Positions 22,271 to 33,640 of a stretch of 64,000 bases of DNA are shown here, in pieces; within the stretch, counting starts at the first letter, position 1, and each line of letters starts with the position of its first letter. Both the position numbers and the translations under genes were made by a program. The notes beneath the pieces were generated by a model. It was not told the DNA's origin. It made no database searches and worked only from the letters and a program-made list of their open reading frames with translations. Location of the stretch: the NCBI GenBank assembly GCA_905220665.1, contig CAJNAR010000032.1, forward strand, positions 1-64,000, given 5' to 3'. The stretch is from Albugo candida (taxonomy: Eukaryota; Oomycota; Peronosporomycetes; Albuginales; Albuginaceae).

Positions 22271-22367
22271 TATTGATGTACCGTATTCTTCTCTATAAGA
22301 AGCTATTTATTTCATCCAATCCAATCGCATTGCAACGCTGCCATTCTTTTCGATCGATAAAAAGCTC
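22271..22367. promoter_or_regulatory. 97-bp bidirectional promoter interval
   Basis: The divergent start codons of D2HGDH (minus) and the REI1-like gene (plus) are only 97 bp apart, so both promoters must share or overlap this interval. No TATA box or known motif stands out. Confidence 0.4.
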
Positions 22368-23564
22368 ATGCTAACGTGTCGAGCTTGTCAGCTGCTTTTT
22401 GACGGCTTTGATGCTCAAAAAGAGCATTTTCGTGAAGATTGGCATCGGTACAATCTCAAGCGAAAGGTTGTTGGCTTATGTCCTGTCACAAAAACGCAAT
22501 TTGACCATTTTATGCTGACAATTCAAAGAGAAAAACAGCTTAGAATCGCATTGGACCCGAAGCAAAAACAGCTCCAAAAACGAGCGGAAGAGCTTAAAAC
22601 GGGAAAGAAAAAAGTTTGGAAGTGCACAACATGCACCAACAAAGTATTCTCATCGGAAAAAGCGTATCAAAATCATTTATTGAGCAAAAAACATATCGGA
22701 GGCACAAATGTGTCTTCAAATAATAAAGCAATTGTCAGCTTCCATTCAACGGAACCGGTCGAAGAGGAGTACGAAGATGTTGCTGAAACACTGGAAAAGC
22801 AAATGGAAGCGATCTCCATTTATGATTGTATATTTTGCAGCTTTCAGGGCGCGCAGTTGGACGCTAACCTCAAGCATATGCTCGAAGCGCATGGCTTTTT
22901 CATTCCAGATCAAGAATGCGTGACTGATATGGAAGGTTTGGTGCGGTATTTGGCTCAAAAGGTCAAATGCGGGCACATTTGTCTCTACTGTAATGGTAGA
23001 ATCTTCCAGAATTTCCAAGACGTCCAGAAACATATGAGAGATGTATCGCATTGCAAGATTTGCTATGATGAATGCGATTTGGACGAGTATCTGGACTATT
23101 ACGATTACTCCAAAAACCATGACGATGACGAAGAGATTGAGTGGGAGACCGAAAGCGAGGTCAGTGATGAGGACGGTGTGCTTGCAACTGTCGAATATCA
23201 AGGCCGTAATAAGGTCTTGCAGATCTCCGAAACGGGTGAATTGATTCTTCTTGATGGACAACGAAGACTAGGACACCGTGAATTCCGACGCTACTACAAG
23301 CAAAAGTTTGGATCAAAGCATAATACACTTGCAGTATGCAACCCCATGTCCCTTGTAAAGCAAAGAAAAGTAAGATTTGCTGTATGGTTGTGTCTCGAGT
23401 CTTGTGATCATTTTGTGTGTTTGATGTAGAATATCTCGGATGGACAATCCATCGCGCAGCAAAGACGTCAAGTTTTCTTGGCTGACAAGCAAAAAGATAG
23501 GTTTCGATTTCGATCGCACAAAATGCAACGGAATCCAAATCGACGAGCAATGGTCACTGTTTAG
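22368..23564 (+). CDS. REI1: C2H2 zinc-finger 60S maturation factor, REI1/ZNF622 family
   Basis: Two exons, 22368-23369 and 23430-23564, with a 60-nt intron, give 378 aa. Family members act in the cytoplasm on pre-60S ribosomes, helping release and recycle export factors. Visible features: an N-terminal finger CRACQLLFDGFDAQKEH with HFREDWHRYNLKRK, a second finger CTTCTNKVFSSEKAYQNH, then CIFCSFQG and a CLYCNGRIFQNFQDVQKHM finger, an acidic DDDEEIEWETESE stretch, and the C-terminal GHREFRRYYKQKF typical of the family. Exon 2 adds the basic end (DRFRFRSHKMQRNPNRRA). Its stop is 7 bp from the stop of the convergent next gene. Confidence 0.88.
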
Positions 23565-23571
23565 TGATACA

Positions 23572-25083
23572 TCACAGCTGTTTGCGCTTTTTAACGATCG
23601 GTAACGGCGTGTACGGAAGCCCGGAATCACGTAATCGACTGTTTGTGGGGCAAACTGTTGCTTGTGTCCTGTGGCTTTGGCGTCTGGTGGTCATCAGATC
23701 ATTTACAGCTCGAGTGGCTGGGCGTATCAAAGTGATGTCAGAGTGATAGTCGAACGGATTGAATTTCTTTGCTTGCATCTGATAAAAACATTTTGACAAT
23801 GTATCGAAATCGGCTTCAGCTTTCTCACTTTCTGTTGACACACTTTCTTCTTCATTCTTGGATTGTGGTGGTAACAGGATCTCCTCAGCAGATACAACGC
23901 GAAAAAGGAGGAAAGTTGGCTTGTACGCTTGCTTTGTGTTAAATTCGGCACTTGGAACACAGAGATAGTATTCGGCTCCATCCTGAAGTATGGTCTCAGC
24001 ATCGGTGCTCAGAATATTGTGAATGGAAGGCCTACTTGACTGTAGCACTGGAGCATCATGGCACAATCGGCTTCCAAAAGATACTTGCCAAGAGCTCGGG
24101 CTTTGATTCCATTCGATTTACGTGCGGCATTGAACCACATCGACCCATCAATTCTATCAATTTGTTCGGTTTCCATCAAGGTTTTCGACGTATTTGCTGT
24201 ATCAATTGCAGTTGCTTGCAAAGGACATCCACAAATGACACTTGCTTGCACGGAAGAGAGCGGTACAACCGATTGAGCCTTCATTTCTCTCATTCCCGAA
24301 TGCAGTACGGTTGAGCCCGCAGTCCTTTGTAGGTGAGTGGAGTGGAGTTCCAGCCTAATCTCCATTGTATTGTCCTCGTCGGTTCCGCATAGACTCTCAA
24401 ATCCCGAAAGAACCGTCTGGATACGCGCTGCTGCCAAGTAAAGCCATTCTTTCTATCAAAAAAAGAGATTCTCAGCGATATTGAGGCTCTAAGTCTCCGA
24501 TCTGCGTGTAAGATACCACAATTTGACGCATACTGCGGGCATCCGTACTGTCCAAAGTCCGGACCGTGCAATTTGGATTGCTGCTCTCTTTCCGCGCACG
24601 AAACATTGACACTAAATACTGCGCTGCTGGCTCTGTGTCCTGATTTCGGAACAATACAAATTCAATGTGCATTGCTCTTAATACTAGACCTATTTCACGC
24701 TCATTTCCGTTCCAAAAGGCCAAATTGGAAGCGAATGCAAATGCAGACACTCGGAATTCCGACTTGTGTACTGATTGAAGGAGCGCGCAAAACGCCTGTG
24801 TAGCCACTTTGGCTGAAGATTCTTCCCAATACGCATATCTTTGCGATATGGCTTCAAATGTGTTTGTTGTTTGGGTTTTTAGTGTGTCCCACGCTATGTT
24901 ACCTATTGCAATTGAACGCTCCGCCTGACCGCCGCGCGCGAGGAATTCGTGTGCGTTGACAGTGCCTAAGAATGTCAGTGAATAAAGAAATGGCGGTGAT
25001 TTATGAATGAGCTCGAATTGTTGCTGTTGCAATTGCAACGCAAATAGATATTCGGTTAGGAAAGGATGCAATTGCGAGCGCAT
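23572..25083 (-). CDS. Unrecognised 464-aa protein
   Basis: Three exons, 25083-24517, 24452-24036 and 23982-23572, joined by 64-nt and 53-nt GT-AG introns that keep one frame (...SMRQIV-KEWLYLAAARI... and ...LQCYSQ-DGAEYYLCVP...). I do not recognise the family. The N-terminal third is mixed helical, with a LQLQQQQFELI run. A C-terminal block around EYYLCVPSAEFNTKQAYKP has the look of a conserved beta-rich segment, and the end is basic (PLPIVKKRKQL). There is no signal peptide or membrane segment. An upstream ATG could add a short exon, because the frame before 25083 stays open for some codons. Function unknown. Confidence 0.6.
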
Positions 25084-25348
25084 TCTATGTATCAAGTCAG
25101 ATTCCAAAGTTGGGGGCGAAGAATATAGGCGTACTGCTTAAATTGAGTCAAAGTGGAAGGAAGCATCACAACGATTGCGTGCTTTGTCATCTTCAACGTA
25201 TGAAAGAGTAAGGGTGATTGAAACAGTGTCAGACCTGATGAATAAAATGATACCGGATAAATAATACGTTGTATTTATATTTCGCAATTTATGTATTATA
25301 GGAAGGTTCGTTCCGTATTAAAATGTTCAAGGTGCGTACTTGACAAGA

Positions 25349-27379
25349 TTAAAGATCATAAGCCTTTTTGCCGAGTTCAATCACTTCGTACGCTGTACTA
25401 CACGCAAAATTCCATGTTGCTTTAGCACACTCCTGAGGATGATCACAAGCTATAATCATACTCAATTGAGAACTGACGATACAAGACATCAACGGGAATA
25501 TGCAATACAATAATACTTGAACTGTTTTTTTCAGCTGAGGGCGAACTCGTTGCGGGAATGGATCCGTTGATTCGACATAATCAATCTTCATACTCGTGAT
25601 GTACTTTTTGATCCGAGAGCATACGTGTTGATTTCCGAAATGAATCAATAAAATCAGAGGCGAGCGTAAAAGCATATTGAGCCATACCATTCGCATATGA
25701 TACATCACACCGACGAGGATGAATGGGAATAGATACTTGAGGGCGCTGAATTGTGTACAGACGAACAGGATGAAAACCATACAGAAAATGAGTCCAGTAA
25801 TTTGAATTGTGTTCCACACATAACATTTCAATGTGCTAAATGGATTGAAAGACTGTGTCCAACCAAACACGCTATTGGATTCTGATTTGCATGCCATATC
25901 GATTTGTACATAATGTAAGATTTTATCTGAGAAAACAAGGAAAATCGCCAGTAACACGATCATCACATCCATTTTAGTGATCCAATTGGTTAAACGTCGA
26001 ACGTGAACAATCAGCTCTTCCTTCTCCAATTGAACTTGCTCGTAAAATTTCCGTTCTCGCTCCGCTTTCAGCTGCTTCTGATGTGTCTCCTGCTGCAGCT
26101 GTATTTTCTCCTGCAACAATTCTCTTCGCAATCGGAATTTAGTTCCCAACACTTCACGTCGCTGGACCTGTCGAAGCTCATCACGCCTTCTCCGTCCCTC
26201 CATTTTTTTCAAATCATATTTCCGCCACTCCTCAAACATCGTTCGTAATGTGCTCACGAGAAGCAGCGTGTTGGACCTATTGGCATGGATCTCCCCAGCT
26301 TTTAAAACAGCATCCGACTCCTTTGCACCTAACGCGATGAAATAATTCTTTAATGTGACAACTGTATCGTTTGAACTTGATTCTTTGTGACAAAGTGCGG
26401 TACACAGTTGTTCGTACTTGATGTGTTGCATCAGTTCCTGTGCTTGAATCACTTCGTCCAAGTGCGTCAGCTGAAGATCTTCTGCTCGATCCACAAGATT
26501 TTGCAGCTTATGAGTTGTAAGTGTAACAATCGAATGACGTCGTCCATCCAGTGTTTGACCACACTGACCCTTTGCGTCATCCATCTGATCTTTTTGGATA
26601 AGACCGTTCTTCTCAGTGTGTAATCTTTCCATCATGCGATTAAGACTACTGGTTAGCTGTTCTTGTTCCTTTAGCGTTTCATACGATTTCGAGATGAATT
26701 TCAGATTCAAAATATCGGGTTTTGAATCACCAGAATTCCATTGAATGGATTGAAGCAAGTTTCGCCATGCTTTCTCATCTTGAAATTGAATCGTACCATT
26801 TCGTATTTGAGACTCGATTGTTTTGTTAATTTTGTGCATCATATCGTACAATTTCGTAGTTTCGTTATCTAAGCACTTTAACATGTCGGTTACCGTTCGA
26901 ATATGCTGCTTGATTTGCACATTTAACTGTTTCATGTCGATATCCGACAACGCGCTGCGAACTATAAATCCTTTGGTTCTTAACTCCAATAATTCTTGAA
27001 CCAGTTCCGGCAATGTACGCTCGAGTTTCGACGACGTTTGTAGACTCATTGTATCAGCACAAAATACCAAAGCTGATGTCATGCTGCAGATGTCTTGGCT
27101 TTCTCTAGTAAACTGAATATATCGCGAATGGATCCCAAGGATCGACTTTGTTCGGGGAGATGCGCGGAGTGCATGTTGGCAAGAATCCTTGCTATTGTCG
27201 TTGCTCTCAAAGCATTCTAGAATAAAATTCTGCTCAAATTTTTGATCCATGTGGCGTTGAACAAACTTGTAGACCGTAATGCTGATAGCCAGTAGCGAGA
27301 AGAAGACAATCGCACTCAACAAAATGATTCGATGTTGCATCGCTTTATTAGGAATTTCAATAGCGACCTGCTGAGACAT
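25349..27379 (-). CDS. Unrecognised multi-pass membrane protein with long coiled coil
   Basis: A single-exon 676-aa ORF. Residues ~15-37 are a strong hydrophobic segment close to the N-terminus (signal anchor). A Cys-containing region follows (~50-115), then a long region of predicted helix and coiled coil to ~470, with a dense Arg/Lys/Gln/Glu stretch at ~400-465. The C-terminal third has about five hydrophobic segments (near MDVMIVLLAIFLVFS, GLIFCMVFILFVCTQF, YLFPFILVGVMYHMRM, SPLILLIHF, LLYCIFPLMSCIVSS). The layout is loosely like nuclear-envelope/karyogamy proteins (KAR5/GEX1), but I see no diagnostic motif, so this is only a thought. Divergent from the ISWI gene. Confidence 0.6.
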   Translation of the reverse strand: MSQQVAIEIPNKAMQHRIILLSAIVFFSLLAISITVYKFVQRHMDQKFEQNFILECFESNDNSKDSCQHALRASPRTKSILGIHSRYIQFTRESQDICSMTSALVFCADTMSLQTSSKLERTLPELVQELLELRTKGFIVRSALSDIDMKQLNVQIKQHIRTVTDMLKCLDNETTKLYDMMHKINKTIESQIRNGTIQFQDEKAWRNLLQSIQWNSGDSKPDILNLKFISKSYETLKEQEQLTSSLNRMMERLHTEKNGLIQKDQMDDAKGQCGQTLDGRRHSIVTLTTHKLQNLVDRAEDLQLTHLDEVIQAQELMQHIKYEQLCTALCHKESSSNDTVVTLKNYFIALGAKESDAVLKAGEIHANRSNTLLLVSTLRTMFEEWRKYDLKKMEGRRRRDELRQVQRREVLGTKFRLRRELLQEKIQLQQETHQKQLKAERERKFYEQVQLEKEELIVHVRRLTNWITKMDVMIVLLAIFLVFSDKILHYVQIDMACKSESNSVFGWTQSFNPFSTLKCYVWNTIQITGLIFCMVFILFVCTQFSALKYLFPFILVGVMYHMRMVWLNMLLRSPLILLIHFGNQHVCSRIKKYITSMKIDYVESTDPFPQRVRPQLKKTVQVLLYCIFPLMSCIVSSQLSMIIACDHPQECAKATWNFACSTAYEVIELGKKAYDL

Positions 27380-27822
27380 TTCTACCGAAAAGAATGTGAG
27401 CGTGGATTAAAGATATCATTAATCAATTCACAAACTCTGAAAAGAATAGTCTGCCACAGAGACTTGCAAATTCTCCAGCGGCTTACTTGTAGCATGGAAA
27501 TAGGAGAAATCTTCCACGATTTCGGGCCCTTGTTGTGCAATAAAGACATTAGTAAAACAATCCTCTACTCAAGTAAATCTACAGTTACACACCTATAATC
27601 TCCATTGCGTCTTCATGCGTCCGTATCCGTTGAACTGCTGCCAAAGAGAACACGGCCACGAAAAACCAGTTGCCACGCATGCGAAGCAGAACCTAACGAT
27701 CTTAATCGTTAATTCCGATAACCTAATGAAACCCTTAGGTTTACTTGGTCCAGCGGTCGGCCTCTATAAAAAACGCCTTCGTGACGCCTTTTATCTCTCA
27801 TCACACCACAACTTGAGCCAAA
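27380..27822. promoter_or_regulatory. 443-bp divergent intergenic region
   Basis: Separates the minus-strand membrane protein from the plus-strand ISWI gene and must hold both promoters. I see no gene, RNA or clear motif in it. Confidence 0.35.
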
Positions 27823-30800
27823 ATGAGTGCAAACTCGACAAAAGAAGACACAACACACTCGAGTCAGACCGGTTCTTCATCCATGCCATCGCAGCCAGTC
27901 AAACCAAAGACAGCCTTTCAGCTTTTCCAGAAAGCACGAATGCCACGTATCAAAGCCGAATTGGCTAGAGAGCGGAGCGAACATGGAGAGGGAATCGAGC
28001 TTGGTGCGATCATGAAAGAAGTTAGTCGTCAATGGCAGCAAGCTGAAAAAGAAGAAAAACAAGAATTTATCGATGCAGCAGCGTGCGATAAAGAACGATA
28101 CGAAAAAGACTGTTATGAACGAGATCAAGTGATTGAAGCTGATCGCAAGCGGAAACGCGATAATTTCTCCTCAAACACTATAGTCGAAGGAAAACGCGAA
28201 CGAAAACGTGTAAGTGCTCTTCATACTGACTCTGTTCCGTGCAAATACCATCTCATCCTTCTTGACAGCATCCAGCATTGGATCTCGATAGCGGGAAAAC
28301 GAAATTACCAAAAGATTCGAATGACATCACACGAACATACGATAAAGTTCGCTCTCAATCGAGCCAAAAACTTCGTCAAGAGCGCGAAAAGTTCAAAGCG
28401 CAAGTGCAACATCAAAAAGACAATTTAGCAAAGAATCGCGCTGAAATCGCATCGGCACGACTGAAATATCTTCTCTCCCAAAGCGATTTATTCGCTCATT
28501 TTAGTAAACAGCTCATTTCGAAAGGGAAAAAGACAGAAGGAAACAAAAAGAAAGGTCAAAGCTTACAAGAAGTCGATGATGAGAATCCCTTTCAGGAAAA
28601 AGAACACGTGGTTGTACACATCACTCAGCAGCCGTCCATAATCGCTTTTGGGACTATGCGCGCGTACCAATTGGAAGGACTTAATTGGATGGTGAATCTT
28701 GCACATCAAGGGATCAATGGCATCTTGGCTGATGAGATGGGACTCGGAAAAACACTGCAGACTATCTCTGTGTTGGCGTATTTTTACCAATTTGAAAACA
28801 TTTCGGGTCCTCACATTGTTTTAGTACCAAAAAGCACGTTAAGCAATTGGATGATGGAATTCCATCGATGGTGTCCGAGTCTTCGTGTGGTCAAATTGCA
28901 TGGGAACAAGCAGGAACGAAAAGATGTGATTCAAGATCAATTGTGTCCCGGATCTAGTGATGATACGAGGCCTTTTGACGTCTGTGTCACAACGTTTGAA
29001 ATGTGTATGAAGGAGAGAACAGCACTTTGTAAATTTGCATGGCGATATCTGATCATTGATGAAGCACATCGGATTAAGAATGAAGCGTCTCAATTCGCAA
29101 AAGTGGTCCGGCTGATGGATACAGAGTATCGTTTGCTTCTCACTGGCACACCGCTGCAGAATAATTTGCATGAGTTATGGGCACTGCTGAATTTCTTGCT
29201 GCCGGATGTGTTTGCATCTTCGGAAGAATTCGATGAATGGTTCAATTTGGATGTCGATGATGATGAAGCAAAGAAGCAAATGATCGGTCAATTGCACAAA
29301 ATACTTCGTCCTTTTATGCTTCGTCGACTCAAAGCCGATGTGGAGAAATCGCTTCCGCCAAAGAAAGAAACGCTCTTGTTTGTGGGTATGTCGCTCATGC
29401 AAAAGACATTGTACAAATCGCTACTTCTGCGAGATATGGACACGATCACGGGCAAAGTTGGTGCCGGAGTCTCTCGCAGTGCTCTTCAGAACATCGTCAT
29501 GCAATTACGAAAATGCTGTGGACATCCCTACTTATTTGAAGGACAAGAAGATCGAACTTTGGATCCGTTGGGTGAGCACGTTGTCGAAAATTGCGGGAAA
29601 ATGGTGCTGCTGGATAAGTTGCTTAAGAAACTGAAGCAGCGTGGCTCTCGTGTGTTGTTATTCACGCAAATGACTCGAGTTCTCGATATTTTCGAAGATT
29701 TCTGTCGAATGCGTCGATACGATTATTGCCGGATTGATGGACGCACGTCGTATGAGGACCGCGAGTCTGCAATTGAATCGTACAATGAAGCTGGATCGAG
29801 TAAATTTGTGTTTCTTCTGTCCACACGCGCTGGGGGTCTAGGAATCAATTTGTACACCGCCGATATTGTGATCTTGTACGACTCGGATTGGAATCCTCAA
29901 GCGGATCTTCAGGCCCAAGATCGAGCGCATCGTATCGGCCAAAAAAAGGAAGTCAATGTCTATCGATTTGTGACGTCCGATTCCGTGGAAGAAAAGATCA
30001 TTGAGCGTGCCCAACAGAAGCTCAAATTGGATGCAATGGTCGTACAACAAGGTCGATTGCAGGATAAACAGTCCAAGTTGAGCAAAAGCGATATGCTGGA
30101 AATGATTCGCTTCGGAGCAGACCAAGTGTTTCGAACGACAGACTCTACAATCACGGATGAAGATATCGACGCGATTTTGGCCAAAGGCGAACAAAGAACA
30201 GAAGAAATGAAGCAGAAGCTGCAGACACACGATAAAGGCGATATGCTCGATTTCAAATTGGATGGTGGGAAGAGTATGCAGAGTCATGATGGTGTCGATT
30301 ACTCTAAAGAAAAAGAGCGTCAAGAAGAACTGAAGCGGCTGGCGGAAGCTGAATTGGCACGTACGATGGCACAAAGCATCGGAAAACGTGAACGTCGTGC
30401 TGTATTGCGTCAATCTCAATTGATGGGCAATGGTCGAACTGATCATAAAGTGAAGCTGCTGCCGAAAGCATTACGACTTCCACGGATGGACGACTGGCAA
30501 TTTTACAATCGAAAGCGTCTGACGGAATTGCATGAGATCCAAGTGTCCAATTATGAAGACGCCAAAATCGTTTCTGGAGACAAACCGCCATTGCCACCAC
30601 ATGCAATGTATCTCTCACCCAAAGAACAGGAAGAAAAAGACCGATTGTTGTCTCAAGCGTTTGGCGATTGGAATAAACCCCAATTCTTTTTGTTTGTGAG
30701 GCTGTTGGCACGTTATGGACGAGGGAATTTGGAGACTGTTGCTCAGGAAATGGGACGGCCACTAGAAGAAATACAACGATATGTCGGTGTGTTTAATGCT

Positions 30801-31979
30801 CGAGGACCTCGAGAGCTCCACGATTGGGCTCGAATCATCAAATCCATCGAGAAAGGTGAGTCGAAATTGCTGGAAATTGAACGATTGAGTGCTGCTGTGC
30901 GTGCGAAATTGGCTCGATACAACAATCCAATGGAAGAAATGACCATCAGTTACCAAGGAAAAATCGCCAAAGTATTTACCGAAGAGGAAGATCGAGCATT
31001 GCTTTGCTGTGTGGAACGTTACGGGTATGGCGCTTGGGAGAAAATACGTCGGCAAGTTGCATCGTTGGATCGATTCGCGTTTGATTATTACCTCCGATCA
31101 CGCAACGCCACTGAAATTGGTCGACGATGTGATTCTCTGATGCGAAATTGTGAGAAAGAAAACGCCGATATGCGCGTTCGTGAAAGTAAAGATGTCGCCT
31201 TACGCGTGGAATTGGAAAAGGAACGCGTTGAATTGAATCGTCGATTGATTAAAGCAAAACATGATCTTCATCAGCGTCAAAAACGGGTCAAAGAATTGAT
31301 TCTGAAGGAAGCCAAACGGATGAAAGCTCAACGTGCTGCAAAACGCGCCAAGAAACGAAAAGAACGTGATCAAGACCAAGAACAAGTGAATGCATTCACT
31401 GAACAATTGGTCACGTACCTTCAGAATGCCACTACCTGTGACGCTGCAAAACTTGCGATGGATTTCTGTGCGGATGTTTATCGACAACACAATTTGGAGA
31501 TTCCGGCTGCTCATGTGCTTCAGCGTATCCGACAGATCGCCAAGCCTCTGCCGGATGGAGATGGATACTGGGAAATCGATCAAAATGCTGTCCGTTTGAA
31601 TGTTAAAGACGTGGATTCCGAGTCGAATGATGCGATGGAAATCGATTCCAATTGCAAAGATTCGCCGCCAAGTCGAAAGCCGACGCGCGTTTCGGAGAAA
31701 AATCCGATTCTATTCAATGAATTCAATATCCGACTTCCACGAAGCGCTTACGTTCTCTTTGCTATCGATAAAATGGATCAAGTGAAAACATCGATGATTG
31801 CTGAAGGTGATCCTCCACGTCCATCGACTCATACTCCATCTCCGCTTCAGGTTTTGCATCAAGTTCAGCGGATTTGGTCGTCTTTATCGGAAGAGCAAGT
31901 GGCATTTTGGAAAGAACGCGAAATTGCAGATCGACAGCGATACGAAATGGAGATGAAAGACGTCACAAAGAGCGCTTGA
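27823..31979 (+). CDS. ISWI: ISWI-type chromatin remodeler with HMG boxes at both ends
   Basis: Exons 27823-28209 and 28269-31979 (59-nt intron) give 1365 aa. ISWI ATPases slide nucleosomes to space them. Domains in order: an N-terminal HMG box (~27-105; KPKTAFQLFQKARMP ... VSRQWQQAEKEEKQEFIDAA); SNF2 ATPase with GILADEMGLGKT (~281), DEAH (~393) and the helicase motif VI QAQDRAHRIGQ (~678); HAND-like region; SANT (~935, LARYGRGNLETVAQEMG); SLIDE (~1033, VERYGYGAWEKIRRQV); then a second HMG-like box at the C-terminus (~1285-1365; PRSAYVLFAIDKM ... VQRIWSSLSEEQVAFWKERE). The ATPase and HAND-SANT-SLIDE parts are standard. HMG boxes on both sides are not part of animal or yeast ISWI. Convergent with the F-box/LRR gene, 17 bp apart. 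Confidence 0.92.
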
Positions 31980-31996
31980 AAGCCCGACTGTTGGTT

Positions 31997-33435
31997 TTAA
32001 ATGTCGAGACAGACGATATCGACACCGATGGCTTGCGCGTGCTGACGCTGACGCATGGACATCCGTTTGCACCCTGTGATACAAATTTGAAAATATGGAC
32101 ATTGGCTGAAGACAAGTCGATCCAAACGCTTGGCATATATCCGCGTGATCACATTCAACGTCGAGTCTGTTAATTGCGTACACCAATTCACATTCAGTTT
32201 CCTCAAATGTGTGAATTTCTCTTCTTCTTCTGCTTGCTCGAACGAATGGACAAACTTCATCACACTTTTATCGGTGATATCACACCACGCGATATTCAGC
32301 GTCTTCAAATGTGTCAAAGCACAAAGCGCCAAGACGCCATGATCGGTGATCTGACTGCAATTCTCAAGACTCAAAACTTTCAATTTCCCGATCCATTTTC
32401 CTCGAACAAGTGTCTCCAGCGCGATATCCGTAATGGAATCACAATTATCGAGCACAAGTTCCTGCAAACAAGAGCAATGGCAAGTCAGTACACTCACACT
32501 CGCGTCTGTGAACTTATTGTGCGTGAGATTGAGATATTCAAGTCCACAAAGCGTTGTGAATGGAGAGAATGGTTGAGGAACGTCAAAAGCGCGATCGTCG
32601 AGCTCCATGAATGAGATTTCGAGTCTCAAAAGCGGCAGCGACGAATGGAGAAATGCATCGACAGCGGTGTTTCCAATTCGCTATAATGAGAGTAAACAAA
32701 CAGCCAATTTCAACGGAATGCGTACCCGACAATACGAAACATTGAGATCAATCAAAGCGGAACACGTTTTCGCGATGAGAAATAATCCTTTTTCAGTGAT
32801 TTGAGAGCATTTGGCGATACTGAGACGCTTCAAAGAGGTGCACGCGCGTAATGGACAAAATGGAGAATAGTCGGGCTGGAAGGCTTGATCGGTGACGTGA
32901 CGACATGCGTCGAGTTCGAGGACTTGGAGACGCGTACAGTGCTGCAGGACGCCACGTACGATGGGATTATTGACTTGAGACGAGTATGAAAAGTCCAAAA
33001 TGCGCTGGAAACAGAGATGCTTAGTGAGAATGACGGTCAATATCGAGAAATACCGACAAGTTGAGGACAATAAAATGGAATTTGACGGAGAATGGACTTG
33101 CGGATGGAACAGCACATTCGCAGACGTAATTCAGTATGTGTGAATGTGTAGAAGAGGGTCAAGCGATCGTCTGTGAGCGCATTGCTTTTGATGATTTCGT
33201 GCAGTACTTTGGATACGATTTCTTTCGGTAAATTGCTTTTCAAAAGAGAATTAGAACGGGGTATTTACTTTTGTAGGATAAGGTACCGAAGGAGTGTGAT
33301 CGATTGTGTACGCGAACACGACGAAGTAAAGTGATTCATTGCAATGTTTCTTGCACTTAATGCGGTTAGCGACGGGATATTGGATTGTTTGGGGATGCAA
33401 TAGCACCACTTGCTATGGACACAAGAGTGTAGCAT
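31997..33435 (-). CDS. F-box/leucine-rich-repeat protein (FBXL/AMN1/RAD7-like)
   Basis: Four exons, 33435-33287, 33235-33058, 33004-32726 and 32680-31997, with introns of 51, 53 and 45 nt, give 429 aa. Such proteins usually select substrates for an SCF ubiquitin ligase. An F-box-like helix lies at LPKEIVSKVLHEII (about residue 51). Cysteine-containing LRRs follow: LQVLELDACRHVTDQAF, LKRLSIAKCSQITEKGL, LIDLNVSYC, LQELVLDNCDSITDIAL, LKVLSLENCSQITDHGV, LKTLNIAWCDITDKSV, LRKLNVNWCTQLTDSTL. The third exon join restores CPQLRILDF, a perfect LRR, though its donor (GTCGGT) is unusual. The first ATG is uncertain; 33435 is the first in the open frame. Substrates unknown. Confidence 0.78.
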
Positions 33436-33640
33436 TCTCGAAACCACTCTTATTTGTCGTAAATGCACGCTTTCAAGCTATGCACCCATCCGCCAGGCAC
33501 TGGCCAAGCGCTCTTGAATACGTTAGTATACAGAGTATACATATACCGCTTAATACTAGTTATCTACCGGTATACCGTTATGAAACCGATGTCGCGTCCT
33601 TTAAGATCTCTTCCGAGAAAGATCATCATTCATTGCGTTT
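33436..33640. promoter_or_regulatory. 205-bp bidirectional promoter interval
   Basis: Lies between the divergent starts of the F-box/LRR gene and the kinesin gene. It includes several direct and inverted AGTATAC/GTATAC-type short repeats (33525-33575), which may or may not matter. Confidence 0.3.
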
